NCBI GenBank assembly: GCA_001789205.1
Contig: MFYT01000015.1
Coordinates: forward strand, 29,866 to 93,865
DNA: 64,000 nucleotides
Source of the DNA: Candidatus Raymondbacteria bacterium RIFOXYA2_FULL_49_16
Lineage (GTDB): Bacteria; Fibrobacterota; OXYB2-FULL-49-7; XYB2-FULL-49-35
Direction of reading: 5' to 3'
Shown here: positions 19,030 through 28,259 of the stretch, piece after piece
Position numbering within the stretch: the stretch's first letter is position 1
Layout of the letters: each line of letters starts with the position of its first letter
Notes under the pieces: generated by a model
What the model saw: only the letters and a program-made list of their open reading frames with translations
Databases searched by the model: none
Told to the model about the DNA's origin: nothing
Position numbers and translations under genes: made by a program

Positions 19030-20796
19030 ATGAAACTGACGATAAACGCGATTTCAGTAGAGGTCCCCGAGGGGACCACCATTCTCGCCGCAGCCGCACA
19101 GGCGGGTATTAAAATACCCACGCTCTGCCATCTTGAGGGCGTGCAGTCAATAGGCGCATGCCGGGTCTGTCTGGTCGAGGTCGAAGGAGCAAAGACACTG
19201 GTGGCCTCGTGCGTCATGCCTGTTATGGAAGGCATGAAGGTATATACCAACACCAAACGCGTGCGCGAAGCGCGGCGCATGGTTGTGGAGATGCTTCTTT
19301 CAGAACATGACGGCAACTGCCAGACCTGCAACCGCAACAACGACTGCGAGCTGCAGTCCGTGGCATTCGATCTGGGCATCACGGATATAACCTACCAGGG
19401 AGTCAAGGGACGTAACGAGGTTGACGCGAGCACACCAGCTCTGGTGCGCGACAACGGCAAGTGCATCAAATGCCGCAGGTGCGTTACTGTCTGCACGCAG
19501 GTGCAGGCCGTGGGCGCGCTCTTTCCGCAGTTCCGCGGTTTCAAGACCGTGATTGGTCCGGCCTTTAACAGCGACCTTGCCGATGTGTCGTGCGTGCAGT
19601 GCGGCCAGTGCGCTGCCGTGTGCCCTGTGGGCGCCATTGTCGAAAACAGCCACATTGAACGCGTGTGGGCGGCAATCGAGCATCCGTCCAAAACAGTGGT
19701 GGTGCAAACCGCGCCTGCTGTGCGCGCAGCTCTGGGAGAATGCTTTGGCAATCCTCCCGGCACCCTGGTCACGGGAAAAATGGTGGCCGCACTGCGGCGC
19801 ATGGGGTTTGATGTTATTTTTGACACGAATTTTACCGCAGACCTTACCATCATCGAAGAGGGTATGGAACTGCTTAAGAGGCTCACCACCGCGGTGCGTG
19901 ATAAACAACCTGTTGCCCTGCCCCAGTTCACCTCCTGCTCCCCGGGCTGGATTAAGTTTGCTGAGACCTATTATCCCGAGTTTATTCCCAACCTTTCGAC
20001 CTGCAAGTCGCCGCAGCAGATGTTTGGCGCCATTGCAAAAACCTACTGGGCGAAAAAGGCGGGAAAAGACCCCAAGAACGTGTATGTGGTGTCGATTATG
20101 CCCTGTGTGGCCAAGAAGTTCGAGGCGCAGCGGCCTGAGATGGACGATTCCGGGTTTGTTGACATTGACGCAGTGCTTACCACGCGCGAACTTGGGCGCA
20201 TGATCCGCCAGGCGGGCATTGATTTCAATGCTTTGCCCGATGAGGATTATGACCGCATTCTTGGCACATCCACTGGCGCTGCTGATATTTTCGCCAACAC
20301 CGGCGGCGTCATGGAGGCTGCGCTCCGGACCGCGTACGAGGTGATCACCGGCCGCAATCTGCCCTTTGAGGAGCTGCATGTGACGCCCCTTGCCGGTCTG
20401 GAGGGAATTAAAAAGGCGGCGATGACCATTACCGGGACCCTTCCCGAATATTCGTTCCTTGAGGGGGTTGTGCTCAAAGTGGCCGTGGTGCATGCGCTCG
20501 GCAATGCCAAGCGTATTATTGAGGAGATTAAAAACGGCGAGATTTATCATTTTGTCGAGGTCATGACCTGTCCGGGCGGTTGCATTGGCGGCGGCGGCCA
20601 GCCACGCCTTACGGACAACGAGAAACGGAAGAAACGTATTGAGGCCATATACAAGGAAGATGAAGGGAAAAAGCTGCGCAAATCGCACGATAATCCCAAG
20701 ATAAAGCAGATATATGGCGAATTTCTCAATATGCCCCTGGGTAAAACGTCGCATCATTTATTGCACACCGAGTATATTAAACGGGAGCGCGTGTAA
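19030..20796 (+). CDS. hydA: [FeFe]-hydrogenase catalytic subunit HydA, set 1
   Basis: N-terminal 2Fe-2S and ferredoxin clusters; L1 TSCSPGW, L2 IMPCVAKKFE, L3 EVMTCPGGCIGGGG; start ATG after AAGGAGA. Confidence 0.9.
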   Translation: MKLTINAISVEVPEGTTILAAAAQAGIKIPTLCHLEGVQSIGACRVCLVEVEGAKTLVASCVMPVMEGMKVYTNTKRVREARRMVVEMLLSEHDGNCQTCNRNNDCELQSVAFDLGITDITYQGVKGRNEVDASTPALVRDNGKCIKCRRCVTVCTQVQAVGALFPQFRGFKTVIGPAFNSDLADVSCVQCGQCAAVCPVGAIVENSHIERVWAAIEHPSKTVVVQTAPAVRAALGECFGNPPGTLVTGKMVAALRRMGFDVIFDTNFTADLTIIEEGMELLKRLTTAVRDKQPVALPQFTSCSPGWIKFAETYYPEFIPNLSTCKSPQQMFGAIAKTYWAKKAGKDPKNVYVVSIMPCVAKKFEAQRPEMDDSGFVDIDAVLTTRELGRMIRQAGIDFNALPDEDYDRILGTSTGAADIFANTGGVMEAALRTAYEVITGRNLPFEELHVTPLAGLEGIKKAAMTITGTLPEYSFLEGVVLKVAVVHALGNAKRIIEEIKNGEIYHFVEVMTCPGGCIGGGGQPRLTDNEKRKKRIEAIYKEDEGKKLRKSHDNPKIKQIYGEFLNMPLGKTSHHLLHTEYIKRERV

Positions 20797-20819
20797 CAGC
20801 GCGCGTACCAAGGAGGCGT

Positions 20820-21173
20820 ATGGCCACACCGCTCGAACTCATCAAGAAAAAGCGTGCAGAGGCGATCAACCGCGTGATCAGCAAGGGATATCTTTCGACC
20901 AAGCGGGTCTATGTGGGCATGGCGACCTGCGAGATAGCGGCCGGGTCCAAGGAGGCATGGGATGTCTTCAAGACGGCGATTGAGCAAGGGCTCACTAACG
21001 TGTATCTGTCCCAGAAGGGATGTGTTGGCCGCTGCAACCTTGAGCCCACGGTTGAGGTGATCGAAAACGACAGAATGCCGGTCAAATACGGCAAGGTGAC
21101 TGCCAAGCGCGCGCAGGAAATTGTGGAGCGCCATTTGAAAAAAGGCGAAATTATTACGGAATGGACCATTTAG
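20820..21173 (+). CDS. thioredoxin-like [2Fe-2S] ferredoxin domain protein
   Basis: YVGMATCEIAAGSKEAWDVF...VYLSQKGCVGRCNLEPTVEV. Confidence 0.8.
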   Translation: MATPLELIKKKRAEAINRVISKGYLSTKRVYVGMATCEIAAGSKEAWDVFKTAIEQGLTNVYLSQKGCVGRCNLEPTVEVIENDRMPVKYGKVTAKRAQEIVERHLKKGEIITEWTI

Positions 21174-21187
21174 CAAAAGGTGAACGC

Positions 21188-22993
21188 ATGGCGGAGAACA
21201 CCACAGGATACCGTTACTATCTCACCCTTTGCGACGGGCCAACGTGCATGCAGAAGGCGTCGCGCACTATGCGCGAGACCCTAGAGAGGGAGCTGGCCCG
21301 GCTGCATCTTTCCGACAAGGTCCGGATACTCGTGTCCGGGTGCCTGGGCATGTGCCAGAAGGGGCCAATCCTTATTGTCAATCCCGGATATGCGATGTAT
21401 GGCAGATTGACCGAGGAGGCAGTCGTCAGAATCGTTGAGGAGCACCTCTTCAATAACCGGCCGGTCTTGGATTTTATCATTGACGAGGATCACCTGTTCA
21501 ACAAGTTCTACCGGGTCTTTGGCGATGTCAATTTTTTCGGCAAGCAAATGCGTATTGCCCTGCGCAACTGCGGAGTCATAGACCCCGAAAGCATCGACGA
21601 TTACCTGTGCGTGCGAGGCTACGAAGCGCTTGCCAAGGTGCTTTCAGTCATGACGCCCTGGGAGGTCATTGCCGAGATGAAGAAGTCGGGACTGCGTGGC
21701 AGAGGCGGGGCCGGTTTTGCCACTGGCGTGAAGTGGGAGTTGACCGCGCGCGAGAAGAGCGATGTGAAGTATGTTATCTGCAACGCTGACGAGGGCGATC
21801 CAGGCGCGTTTATGGATCGCAGCGCCATTGAGGGCGACCCCCACACGGTCATTGAAGGCATTATTATCGGCGGATACGCGGTGGGTGCGCGAAACGGCAT
21901 CATCTACATCCGTGCCGAATATCCTCTTGCCATCAAACGCCTCGAACGCGCCATTGCCGCTGCGCGTGCGGCCGGCCTTTTAGGACAGAATATTCTGGGT
22001 ACGGCCTTTTCTTTTGACATTGAAATCCGCCTTGGCGCGGGCGCCTTTGTCTGCGGTGAAGAGACCGCGCTTATGCATTCCATCGAAGGCCACCGCGGCA
22101 TGCCCCGGCCCCGGCCGCCCTATCCTTCGGCCTCGGGCCTTTTTGGCAAGCCCACGCTCATCAACAATGTGGAAACCTGGGCCAATGTCCCTGTCATTAT
22201 CCTCGATGGAGCCGACTGGTTTGCCACGCTGGGCACCAAAACCAGCAAAGGAACAAAGGTCTTCGCGCTTGCAGGCAGGGTCAACAACACGGGTCTTATC
22301 GAGGTGCCCATGGGCACCACCATCCGCCAAATCGTCTTTGACATAGGCGGCGGGGTTCCCGACGGCCGCAGGTTCAAGGCGGTCCAGATCGGCGGCCCCT
22401 CGGGCGGCTGTTTGCCCGAACAGTACCTTGATACGCAGATCGACTACGAGTCCCTTACCCAGGCGGGCGCCTTTATGGGATCAGGAGGCATGATCGTCAT
22501 GGACGAGACCAGCTGCATGGTCAATATCGCGCGTTATTTTCTTGAGTTTACACAGGACGAATCGTGCGGCAAGTGCACGCCCTGCAGGGAAGGCACCAAA
22601 CGCATGCTCGAAATACTTACCCGCATCACCGAGGGTTCGGGGACCGCCGAGGACATTGTGCGGCTCGAACGGCTGGGCGCGCTTATAAAAAGGGCGTCCC
22701 TGTGCGGCTTGGGCCAGTCGGCGCCCAACGCGGTGCTTTCAACCCTGCGCCATTTCCGGGAGGAGTACGAGGAACACATTCAGCACAAACGATGCCGTGC
22801 GGGCGTGTGCCAGGCCATGCTCAGCTATGCCATCACCGATGCCTGCACCGGGTGTGGCGCGTGCCGCAAGGCGTGCCCGGTGAACGCAATTTCAGGGACA
22901 CAGAAAACGCTGCATGTCATTGACCAGAAAGCGTGCATCAAATGCAACAACTGTTTCGTCACCTGCAAGTTCGAGGCAATAACCAAATCGTAA
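21188..22993 (+). CDS. NuoF-like (HydB-type) subunit with C-terminal 2x[4Fe-4S] domain, set 2
   Basis: GLRGRGGAGFATGVKW; SCGKCTPCREGTKRM; CTGCGACRKACPVNAISG...CIKCNNCFVTCKFEAI. Confidence 0.9.
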   Translation: MAENTTGYRYYLTLCDGPTCMQKASRTMRETLERELARLHLSDKVRILVSGCLGMCQKGPILIVNPGYAMYGRLTEEAVVRIVEEHLFNNRPVLDFIIDEDHLFNKFYRVFGDVNFFGKQMRIALRNCGVIDPESIDDYLCVRGYEALAKVLSVMTPWEVIAEMKKSGLRGRGGAGFATGVKWELTAREKSDVKYVICNADEGDPGAFMDRSAIEGDPHTVIEGIIIGGYAVGARNGIIYIRAEYPLAIKRLERAIAAARAAGLLGQNILGTAFSFDIEIRLGAGAFVCGEETALMHSIEGHRGMPRPRPPYPSASGLFGKPTLINNVETWANVPVIILDGADWFATLGTKTSKGTKVFALAGRVNNTGLIEVPMGTTIRQIVFDIGGGVPDGRRFKAVQIGGPSGGCLPEQYLDTQIDYESLTQAGAFMGSGGMIVMDETSCMVNIARYFLEFTQDESCGKCTPCREGTKRMLEILTRITEGSGTAEDIVRLERLGALIKRASLCGLGQSAPNAVLSTLRHFREEYEEHIQHKRCRAGVCQAMLSYAITDACTGCGACRKACPVNAISGTQKTLHVIDQKACIKCNNCFVTCKFEAITKS

Positions 22994-23002
22994 CGAGGTA
23001 CA

Positions 23003-24781
23003 ATGGACACCACAACAGTCAATATCATCATTGACGGCAAACCATACGCGGCGCGCCATGGCCAGACAATCATGCAGGCCGCTGACGAACACGGTTTTCA
23101 TATTCCCCGGCTCTGTTACCATCCCCGCTTGTCCATCGAAGGCGCGTGCCGTGTATGCATTGTCGAGGTCGAAGGCGCGAAGAACTATGTGGCCTCGTGC
23201 GCCTTCCCTGTTTCCGAAGGCATGAAGATACACACCAACACCCAGGAGATACGGCGCGCGCGGCGCGATATTGTCGAACTTATCCTCGACAACCATCCCG
23301 ACGACTGCCATACGTGCGAACGCGACAGCAACTGCGAGCTTCAGCGTCTGGCCGCGTCCATGGGTATCCGCAATCGTCACTTCAAAGGTGAGAAGAAGCA
23401 TTATGAAAAAGATCTCTCGTCCGCTTCGGTAATCCGTGATCCCAACAAGTGCATCCTGTGCCAGCGCTGTCTTCGCATCTGTTCCGAGGTACAGGGGGTG
23501 AATGCACTGTCGCACGCCTTTCGCGGGTTTCAGACAGTGGTCATGCCCGCCTACAACCTGCCTTTTGCCGAAAGCGTGTGCAGTACCTGCGGCCAGTGCA
23601 TCAATGTCTGTCCCACGGCCGCTTTTGTGGAGAAAAACTGCACGCAGGAACTTTTCGAAAAGCTCAACGATCCCTCCATTATTAAAGTAGTGCAGGTTGC
23701 GCCATCGGTGCGCGCGGCAATCGGCGAGGCATTTGCCCTCGAACCCGGCCGCAACATGGAAGGCCAGACAGCCGCTGCCCTGCGCAGACTAGGTTTTGAT
23801 TATGTCTTTGACACCCAATTTTCGGCTGATCTTACTATTATGGAGGAAGCGAGCGAATTTCTCGAACGGTTTCAGAACAAGGACCGGCTGCCTCTTATCA
23901 CCAGTTGCTCGAGCGCGTGGATGAAAATGATGGAGCAGTTCCATCCCGATTTTATACCGAACATCTCGTCGTGCAAATCGCCTATGGTCATGATGGGCAC
24001 GCTCGTCAAGACCTATTTTGCGGAAAAGATGAAGATAGATCCCGCAAAGATACTCTCGGTTGGCTGCATGTGCTGCACGGCAAAAAAATACGAGGCAGAG
24101 CGGCCCGAATTGAGGGTGAACAACATGGCCGCGGTCGACATGGTTATTACCACACGCGAGCTTGCCTGGATGGTCAAATCCGCTGGCATTGATTTTATAA
24201 ACATCCATCCCGAATCCTTTGACCTGCCCCTGGGCCTCTCGTCCGGCGGCGGCGCTATCTTCGGGGTCACGGGCGGGGTCATGGAATCGGCCATCCGCAC
24301 GGCATACGAAATGTATACGGGCGAGACGCTGGTCGACATTGAAATAGGTGCTCTCAGGGGATTTTCCGGCATCCGTGAAGGCAAAATCACCATGGACAAG
24401 GATGAAATACGGGTCGCTGTGGCCCACGGCCTGGGCAATGCGAGCGAATTGCTGGATATTGTGCGCAAAAACCCGCAGCGCTACCACTTCATCGAGATCA
24501 TGGGCTGTCCCGGCGGGTGCATTGGCGGCGGCGGCCAGCCTTATGCGGGCGTCAATTCCATGCCGCTCGATGAGAATATCCTGAAAAAACGGGCCGAGGC
24601 CCTTTATTCGATTGACCGGGCCAAGACCATACGCCGCAGCCTCGACAACCCTGATGTGCAGCGCATGTACAAGGAATACCTGGGAAGCCCGCTCTCGCAG
24701 CGCGCCCACGACCTTCTGCACACCCACTACGCGCCCAAGCTGCCGCAGGGCATTCTCCCAATCGAAAGCACGGTCAAATAG
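23003..24781 (+). CDS. divergent [FeFe]-hydrogenase catalytic subunit HydA, set 2
   Basis: Full HydA layout; L1 TSCSSAW, L2 GCMCCTAKKYE, L3 EIMGCPGGCIGGGG. Confidence 0.88.
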   Translation: MDTTTVNIIIDGKPYAARHGQTIMQAADEHGFHIPRLCYHPRLSIEGACRVCIVEVEGAKNYVASCAFPVSEGMKIHTNTQEIRRARRDIVELILDNHPDDCHTCERDSNCELQRLAASMGIRNRHFKGEKKHYEKDLSSASVIRDPNKCILCQRCLRICSEVQGVNALSHAFRGFQTVVMPAYNLPFAESVCSTCGQCINVCPTAAFVEKNCTQELFEKLNDPSIIKVVQVAPSVRAAIGEAFALEPGRNMEGQTAAALRRLGFDYVFDTQFSADLTIMEEASEFLERFQNKDRLPLITSCSSAWMKMMEQFHPDFIPNISSCKSPMVMMGTLVKTYFAEKMKIDPAKILSVGCMCCTAKKYEAERPELRVNNMAAVDMVITTRELAWMVKSAGIDFINIHPESFDLPLGLSSGGGAIFGVTGGVMESAIRTAYEMYTGETLVDIEIGALRGFSGIREGKITMDKDEIRVAVAHGLGNASELLDIVRKNPQRYHFIEIMGCPGGCIGGGGQPYAGVNSMPLDENILKKRAEALYSIDRAKTIRRSLDNPDVQRMYKEYLGSPLSQRAHDLLHTHYAPKLPQGILPIESTVK

Positions 24782-24794
24782 GAAAAGGAGTTTT

Positions 24795-25283
24795 ATGAAC
24801 CTGGATGCGACTAAACTTTCAGAACTCGACGCTTTCATGGCCGAGACAGCCCATAAAACAAACAGCCATTCCTATGTCATTGCAGTGCTGCACAAGGCAC
24901 AGCAACTTTTTGGCTATCTTCCCCGCGAGGCCATGGACTACATAGCCCACGCAATGAACATTCCCACGGCCCACATCTGGGGTGTGGCAACGTTTTACCA
25001 TTTTTTCAACCTCAAACCTGTGGGCAAACACCCTGTCTCGGTATGCATGGGCACCGCCTGCTATGTAAAAGGTGCAAAACTCGTGCTGGACGCGATCAAA
25101 GAAGAGCTGAGAATCACTATCGGTGAAACCACTGAAGATGGTATTTTTACACTCCAGGAAACGCGGTGCATTGGCGCATGCGGTTTGGCGCCGGTCATGA
25201 TGGTCGGCGACAAAATCTATGGAGATATTACCCCGAAGAAAGCGGTGAAGGTGCTTGCTCAGATACGTAAGGAAACAGTCTAA
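24795..25283 (+). CDS. NuoE-like [2Fe-2S] subunit (HydC-type), set 2
   Basis: KAQQLFGYLPREAMDYIA; VCMGTACYVKGAKLVLD; QETRCIGACGLAPVMMV; start revised to ATG 24795. Confidence 0.9.
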   Translation: MNLDATKLSELDAFMAETAHKTNSHSYVIAVLHKAQQLFGYLPREAMDYIAHAMNIPTAHIWGVATFYHFFNLKPVGKHPVSVCMGTACYVKGAKLVLDAIKEELRITIGETTEDGIFTLQETRCIGACGLAPVMMVGDKIYGDITPKKAVKVLAQIRKETV

Positions 25284-25300
25284 TTCATAAGGAGGATTTT

Positions 25301-25684
25301 ATGGCAAAAAAGATTCTACTGGTTGACGATGATGCTGATTTTGTCGAGGCGACGGCGACGCTCCTCGAGGCAAAAGGGTATGCAACGGTCAGTGCCGGGA
25401 ACGGCGAGGAAGGATACCAGAAAGCCAAGACGGAAAAACCCGATCTCATACTACTCGACGTCATGATGGCGACTGACAGTGAAGGGTTTGAGACCGCGCG
25501 CAAGCTTAAGGACGACGCGGCAACCAAGGCCATCCCGGTCATTATGATCACGGGCGTGCGCAAGGCGAAGAACCTTCCCTTCAAGTTCGAGCCTGACGCT
25601 GACTGGCTGCCGGTCAAAGCTGTTCTTGAAAAGCCGGTGAAACCTGAAGTGCTGCTGAGCGCGGTTCAGAAGGCGCTATCCTGA
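25301..25684 (+). CDS. single-domain CheY-like response regulator
   Basis: KKILLVDDDADFVEATATLLE; LILLDVMM; PVIMITG; K near C-terminus; no output domain. Confidence 0.88.
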   Translation: MAKKILLVDDDADFVEATATLLEAKGYATVSAGNGEEGYQKAKTEKPDLILLDVMMATDSEGFETARKLKDDAATKAIPVIMITGVRKAKNLPFKFEPDADWLPVKAVLEKPVKPEVLLSAVQKALS

Positions 25685-25689
25685 TACCA

Positions 25690-25845
25690 GAGGTATGTTG
25701 AATTTCATTGCCGTTAATGACCAATATCCCATACGTATGATCAGGCATGATGGTGAATTCGGCTCGCAAGGATTGATCGGCGATGTTTGGCTTCAACTGG
25801 CGACAGTTGAAATTCCGTTCTTGAAAATGTTTTTGCCCGAAGAGA
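25690..25845 (-). pseudogene. RAYT/Y1 transposase relic
   Basis: Minus-strand frame reads ...NCRQLKPNIADQSLRAEFTIMPDHTYGILVINGNE, like the RAYT core 'DEFVVMPNHIHGILVL', with the HUH degraded to HTY. Confidence 0.5.
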
Positions 25846-25849
25846 GGGT

Positions 25850-27788
25850 GTTTCAATCCACGCGCCCCGTGCGGGGCGCGACGTACGGAAAAGGCCGTGC
25901 AGACTGCGCGGGGCTTCGGTTTCAATCCACGCGCCCCGTGCGGGGCGCGACATTGTCAGTGTCGGACTTCCCCCTCCCCTGTTGTTGTTTCAATCCACGC
26001 GCCCCGTGCGGGGCGCGACATCCAATAGCCGTCCACTTCTTAACAAATTCCGGGTTTCAATCCACGCGCCCCGTGCGGGGCGCGACCCCCATCCAGTTTC
26101 GATTGAACCAGATAGAGGAACAGTTTCAATCCACGCGCCCCGTGCGGGGCGCGACCGGTATTGTCTGTCGTACCACTGGCCGCCGCTGAGTTTCAATCCA
26201 CGCGCCCCGTGCGGGGCGCGACTCCGTATGCGGCAACGACATTCCCTGGCTATGGTGGTTTCAATCCACGCGCCCCGTGCGGGGCGCGACATACTCTGTC
26301 ATATCACGTTCCAGCGCTCCCATGCGTTTCAATCCACGCGCCCCGTGCGGGGCGCGACTAAAATCACTAATAAATTTTTCCGCAAGGATGTAGTTTCAAT
26401 CCACGCGCCCCGTGCGGGGCGCGACGAGCGGGAGCAGGATCTGGAGCGGGAGCAAATAAAGGTTTCAATCCACGCGCCCCGTGCGGGGCGCGACCAGAAT
26501 TGTGTAACTCTCAACCATACCGAGCTGTTTCAATCCACGCGCCCCGTGCGGGGCGCGACTTCCTGATTTGTAGTTACCATTACACGTATCTCGCAGGTTT
26601 CAATCCACGCGCCCCGTGCGGGGCGCGACCGGATCGTTGGGTAAATCTATTGATGAGTCAATATCTGTTTCAATCCACGCGCCCCGTGCGGGGCGCGACT
26701 GCAGCGTTGTATAATGTCATCAAACATCTATCGCCAGTTTCAATCCACGCGCCCCGTGCGGGGCGCGACTTAAGCGGGTCGCTGTATTCATGCGGTTGCG
26801 GTGTTTCAATCCACGCGCCCCGTGCGGGGCGCGACTGCAATAACATCGCCGGATATGCCTATTTTTGGGTTTCAATCCACGCGCCCCGTGCGGGGCGCGA
26901 CTACCGGCACAGGGGAAAGCAGTTGTAACATCACGGGTTTCAATCCACGCGCCCCGTGCGGGGCGCGACCATGAACCAGTGCTGCTGCCCAATAGCGCGG
27001 ATGGTTTCAATCCACGCGCCCCGTGCGGGGCGCGACTGGCGGTCTTAACTGGTTTATATCCATCGGTAGCTTGTTTCAATCCACGCGCCCCGTGCGGGGC
27101 GCGACGTTATAATTTATGATTCTGTTTCAACGGAAAATAGAGTTTCAATCCACGCGCCCCGTGCGGGGCGCGACCTGATGCCTGATCTGTCCATGCCGAT
27201 ACACGGTTGGTTTCAATCCACGCGCCCCGTGCGGGGCGCGACATCCGATAAGGCAATACACCCGCATGCTCTGACGAGTGTTTCAATCCACGCGCCCCGT
27301 GCGGGGCGCGACCCAAGATGATCCGCTGATAGCCTGGCCGTTGATAACGTTTCAATCCACGCGCCCCGTGCGGGGCGCGACAGCACAATAGTACCAGTTG
27401 TTTATACCACAAAAACTGTTTCAATCCACGCGCCCCGTGCGGGGCGCGACCTTTTTTTATTGAGTACACATAAACCTCCTATTTCAGTTTCAATCCACGC
27501 GCCCCGTGCGGGGCGCGACCAAACATTAAAGACATTGGCTTTGGTATCAATTGGTTTCAATCCACGCGCCCCGTGCGGGGCGCGACGCCTCTGAGGCCGG
27601 ACACGTCGCCACTGAGGCCGGTTTCAATCCACGCGCCCCGTGCGGGGCGCGACTTGACGCACTATCATGCGCTTTTCCGGCACCATGCTGTTTCAATCCA
27701 CGCGCCCCGTGCGGGGCGCGACACGCGTATCCCTTCGGCTTTGAGCATAGGAATTGTTTCAATCCACGCGCCCCGTGCGGGGCGCGAC
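25850..27788 (-). CRISPR. type I-C CRISPR array, 29 repeats / 28 spacers
   Basis: 33-nt repeat (crRNA orientation on minus) GTCGCGCCCCGCACGGGGCGCGTGGATTGAAAC; repeats at 25850, 25919, 25987 ... 27756; spacers ~33-37 nt; repeats look identical by eye. Confidence 0.97.
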
Positions 27789-27966
27789 AGTACCTACAAT
27801 AACAAAATAAAAATCAACCAGTTGCAAGACCGTTTCCGCGAACCTATACCGAACAGACAAAAAAATAATACCCTTTAGCGCCCCCATTCAAGGGAACGCA
27901 ATGTCAAAGAACAAATTACGCTTTTCGCGCACTGCACTGGAACAACATGTTCGCTTTAGGTTCGCG
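27789..27966 (-). promoter_or_regulatory. CRISPR leader between cas2 and the array
   Basis: Non-coding, AT-rich next to the leader-proximal repeat; contains GCGCGAACCTAAAGCGAACATG, similar to known I-C leaders. Confidence 0.7.
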
Positions 27967-28257
27967 CTAAACAATTAGCGGCCCCTCCTGGTCTATAACT
28001 TCCTTTGCGCCTTCGTGTTCAATACGATGGTTGTAATTATTACCGAGAAAATAAAATCTCAAGCTGTCTTCCTTGGGATTTATTTCATGTAATAATTGCG
28101 CTTTTATCGCTGCCCACTGGGCTGAATCGACAACACATTCAAACACAGAGAACTGAACGCGCTGGCCGTAATTTTCGCATACTTTCGCCACCCGCCGGAG
28201 TCGTTTCCTCCCTTTGGCCGTATCCGTCTTTACATCGTAACTGACAAGCACCATCAT
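27967..28257 (-). CDS. cas2: CRISPR-associated endonuclease Cas2
   Basis: MMVLVSYDVKTDTAKGRKRLRRVAKVCENYGQRVQFSVFEC. Confidence 0.95.
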   Translation of the reverse strand: MMVLVSYDVKTDTAKGRKRLRRVAKVCENYGQRVQFSVFECVVDSAQWAAIKAQLLHEINPKEDSLRFYFLGNNYNHRIEHEGAKEVIDQEGPLIV

Positions 28258-28259
28258 GG

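Noticed and set aside
15885-24838. Long antisense ORFs opposite the hydrogenase genes (e.g. 18201-19382, 19300-20757, 23789-24838)
   Set aside because: GC-rich codon-mirror ORFs with no recognisable domains; the opposite strand encodes well-conserved enzymes
27142-27142. Possible extra partial repeat (TGTTTCAACGG) inside the spacer at 27106-27141
   Set aside because: Only ~8 nt match to the repeat; chance similarity within a normal-length spacer
25695-27878. Many ORFs encoding SIHAPRAGRD / SRPARGAWIET / FNPRAPCGAR repeat proteins
   Set aside because: Artefactual translation of the CRISPR repeat in different frames
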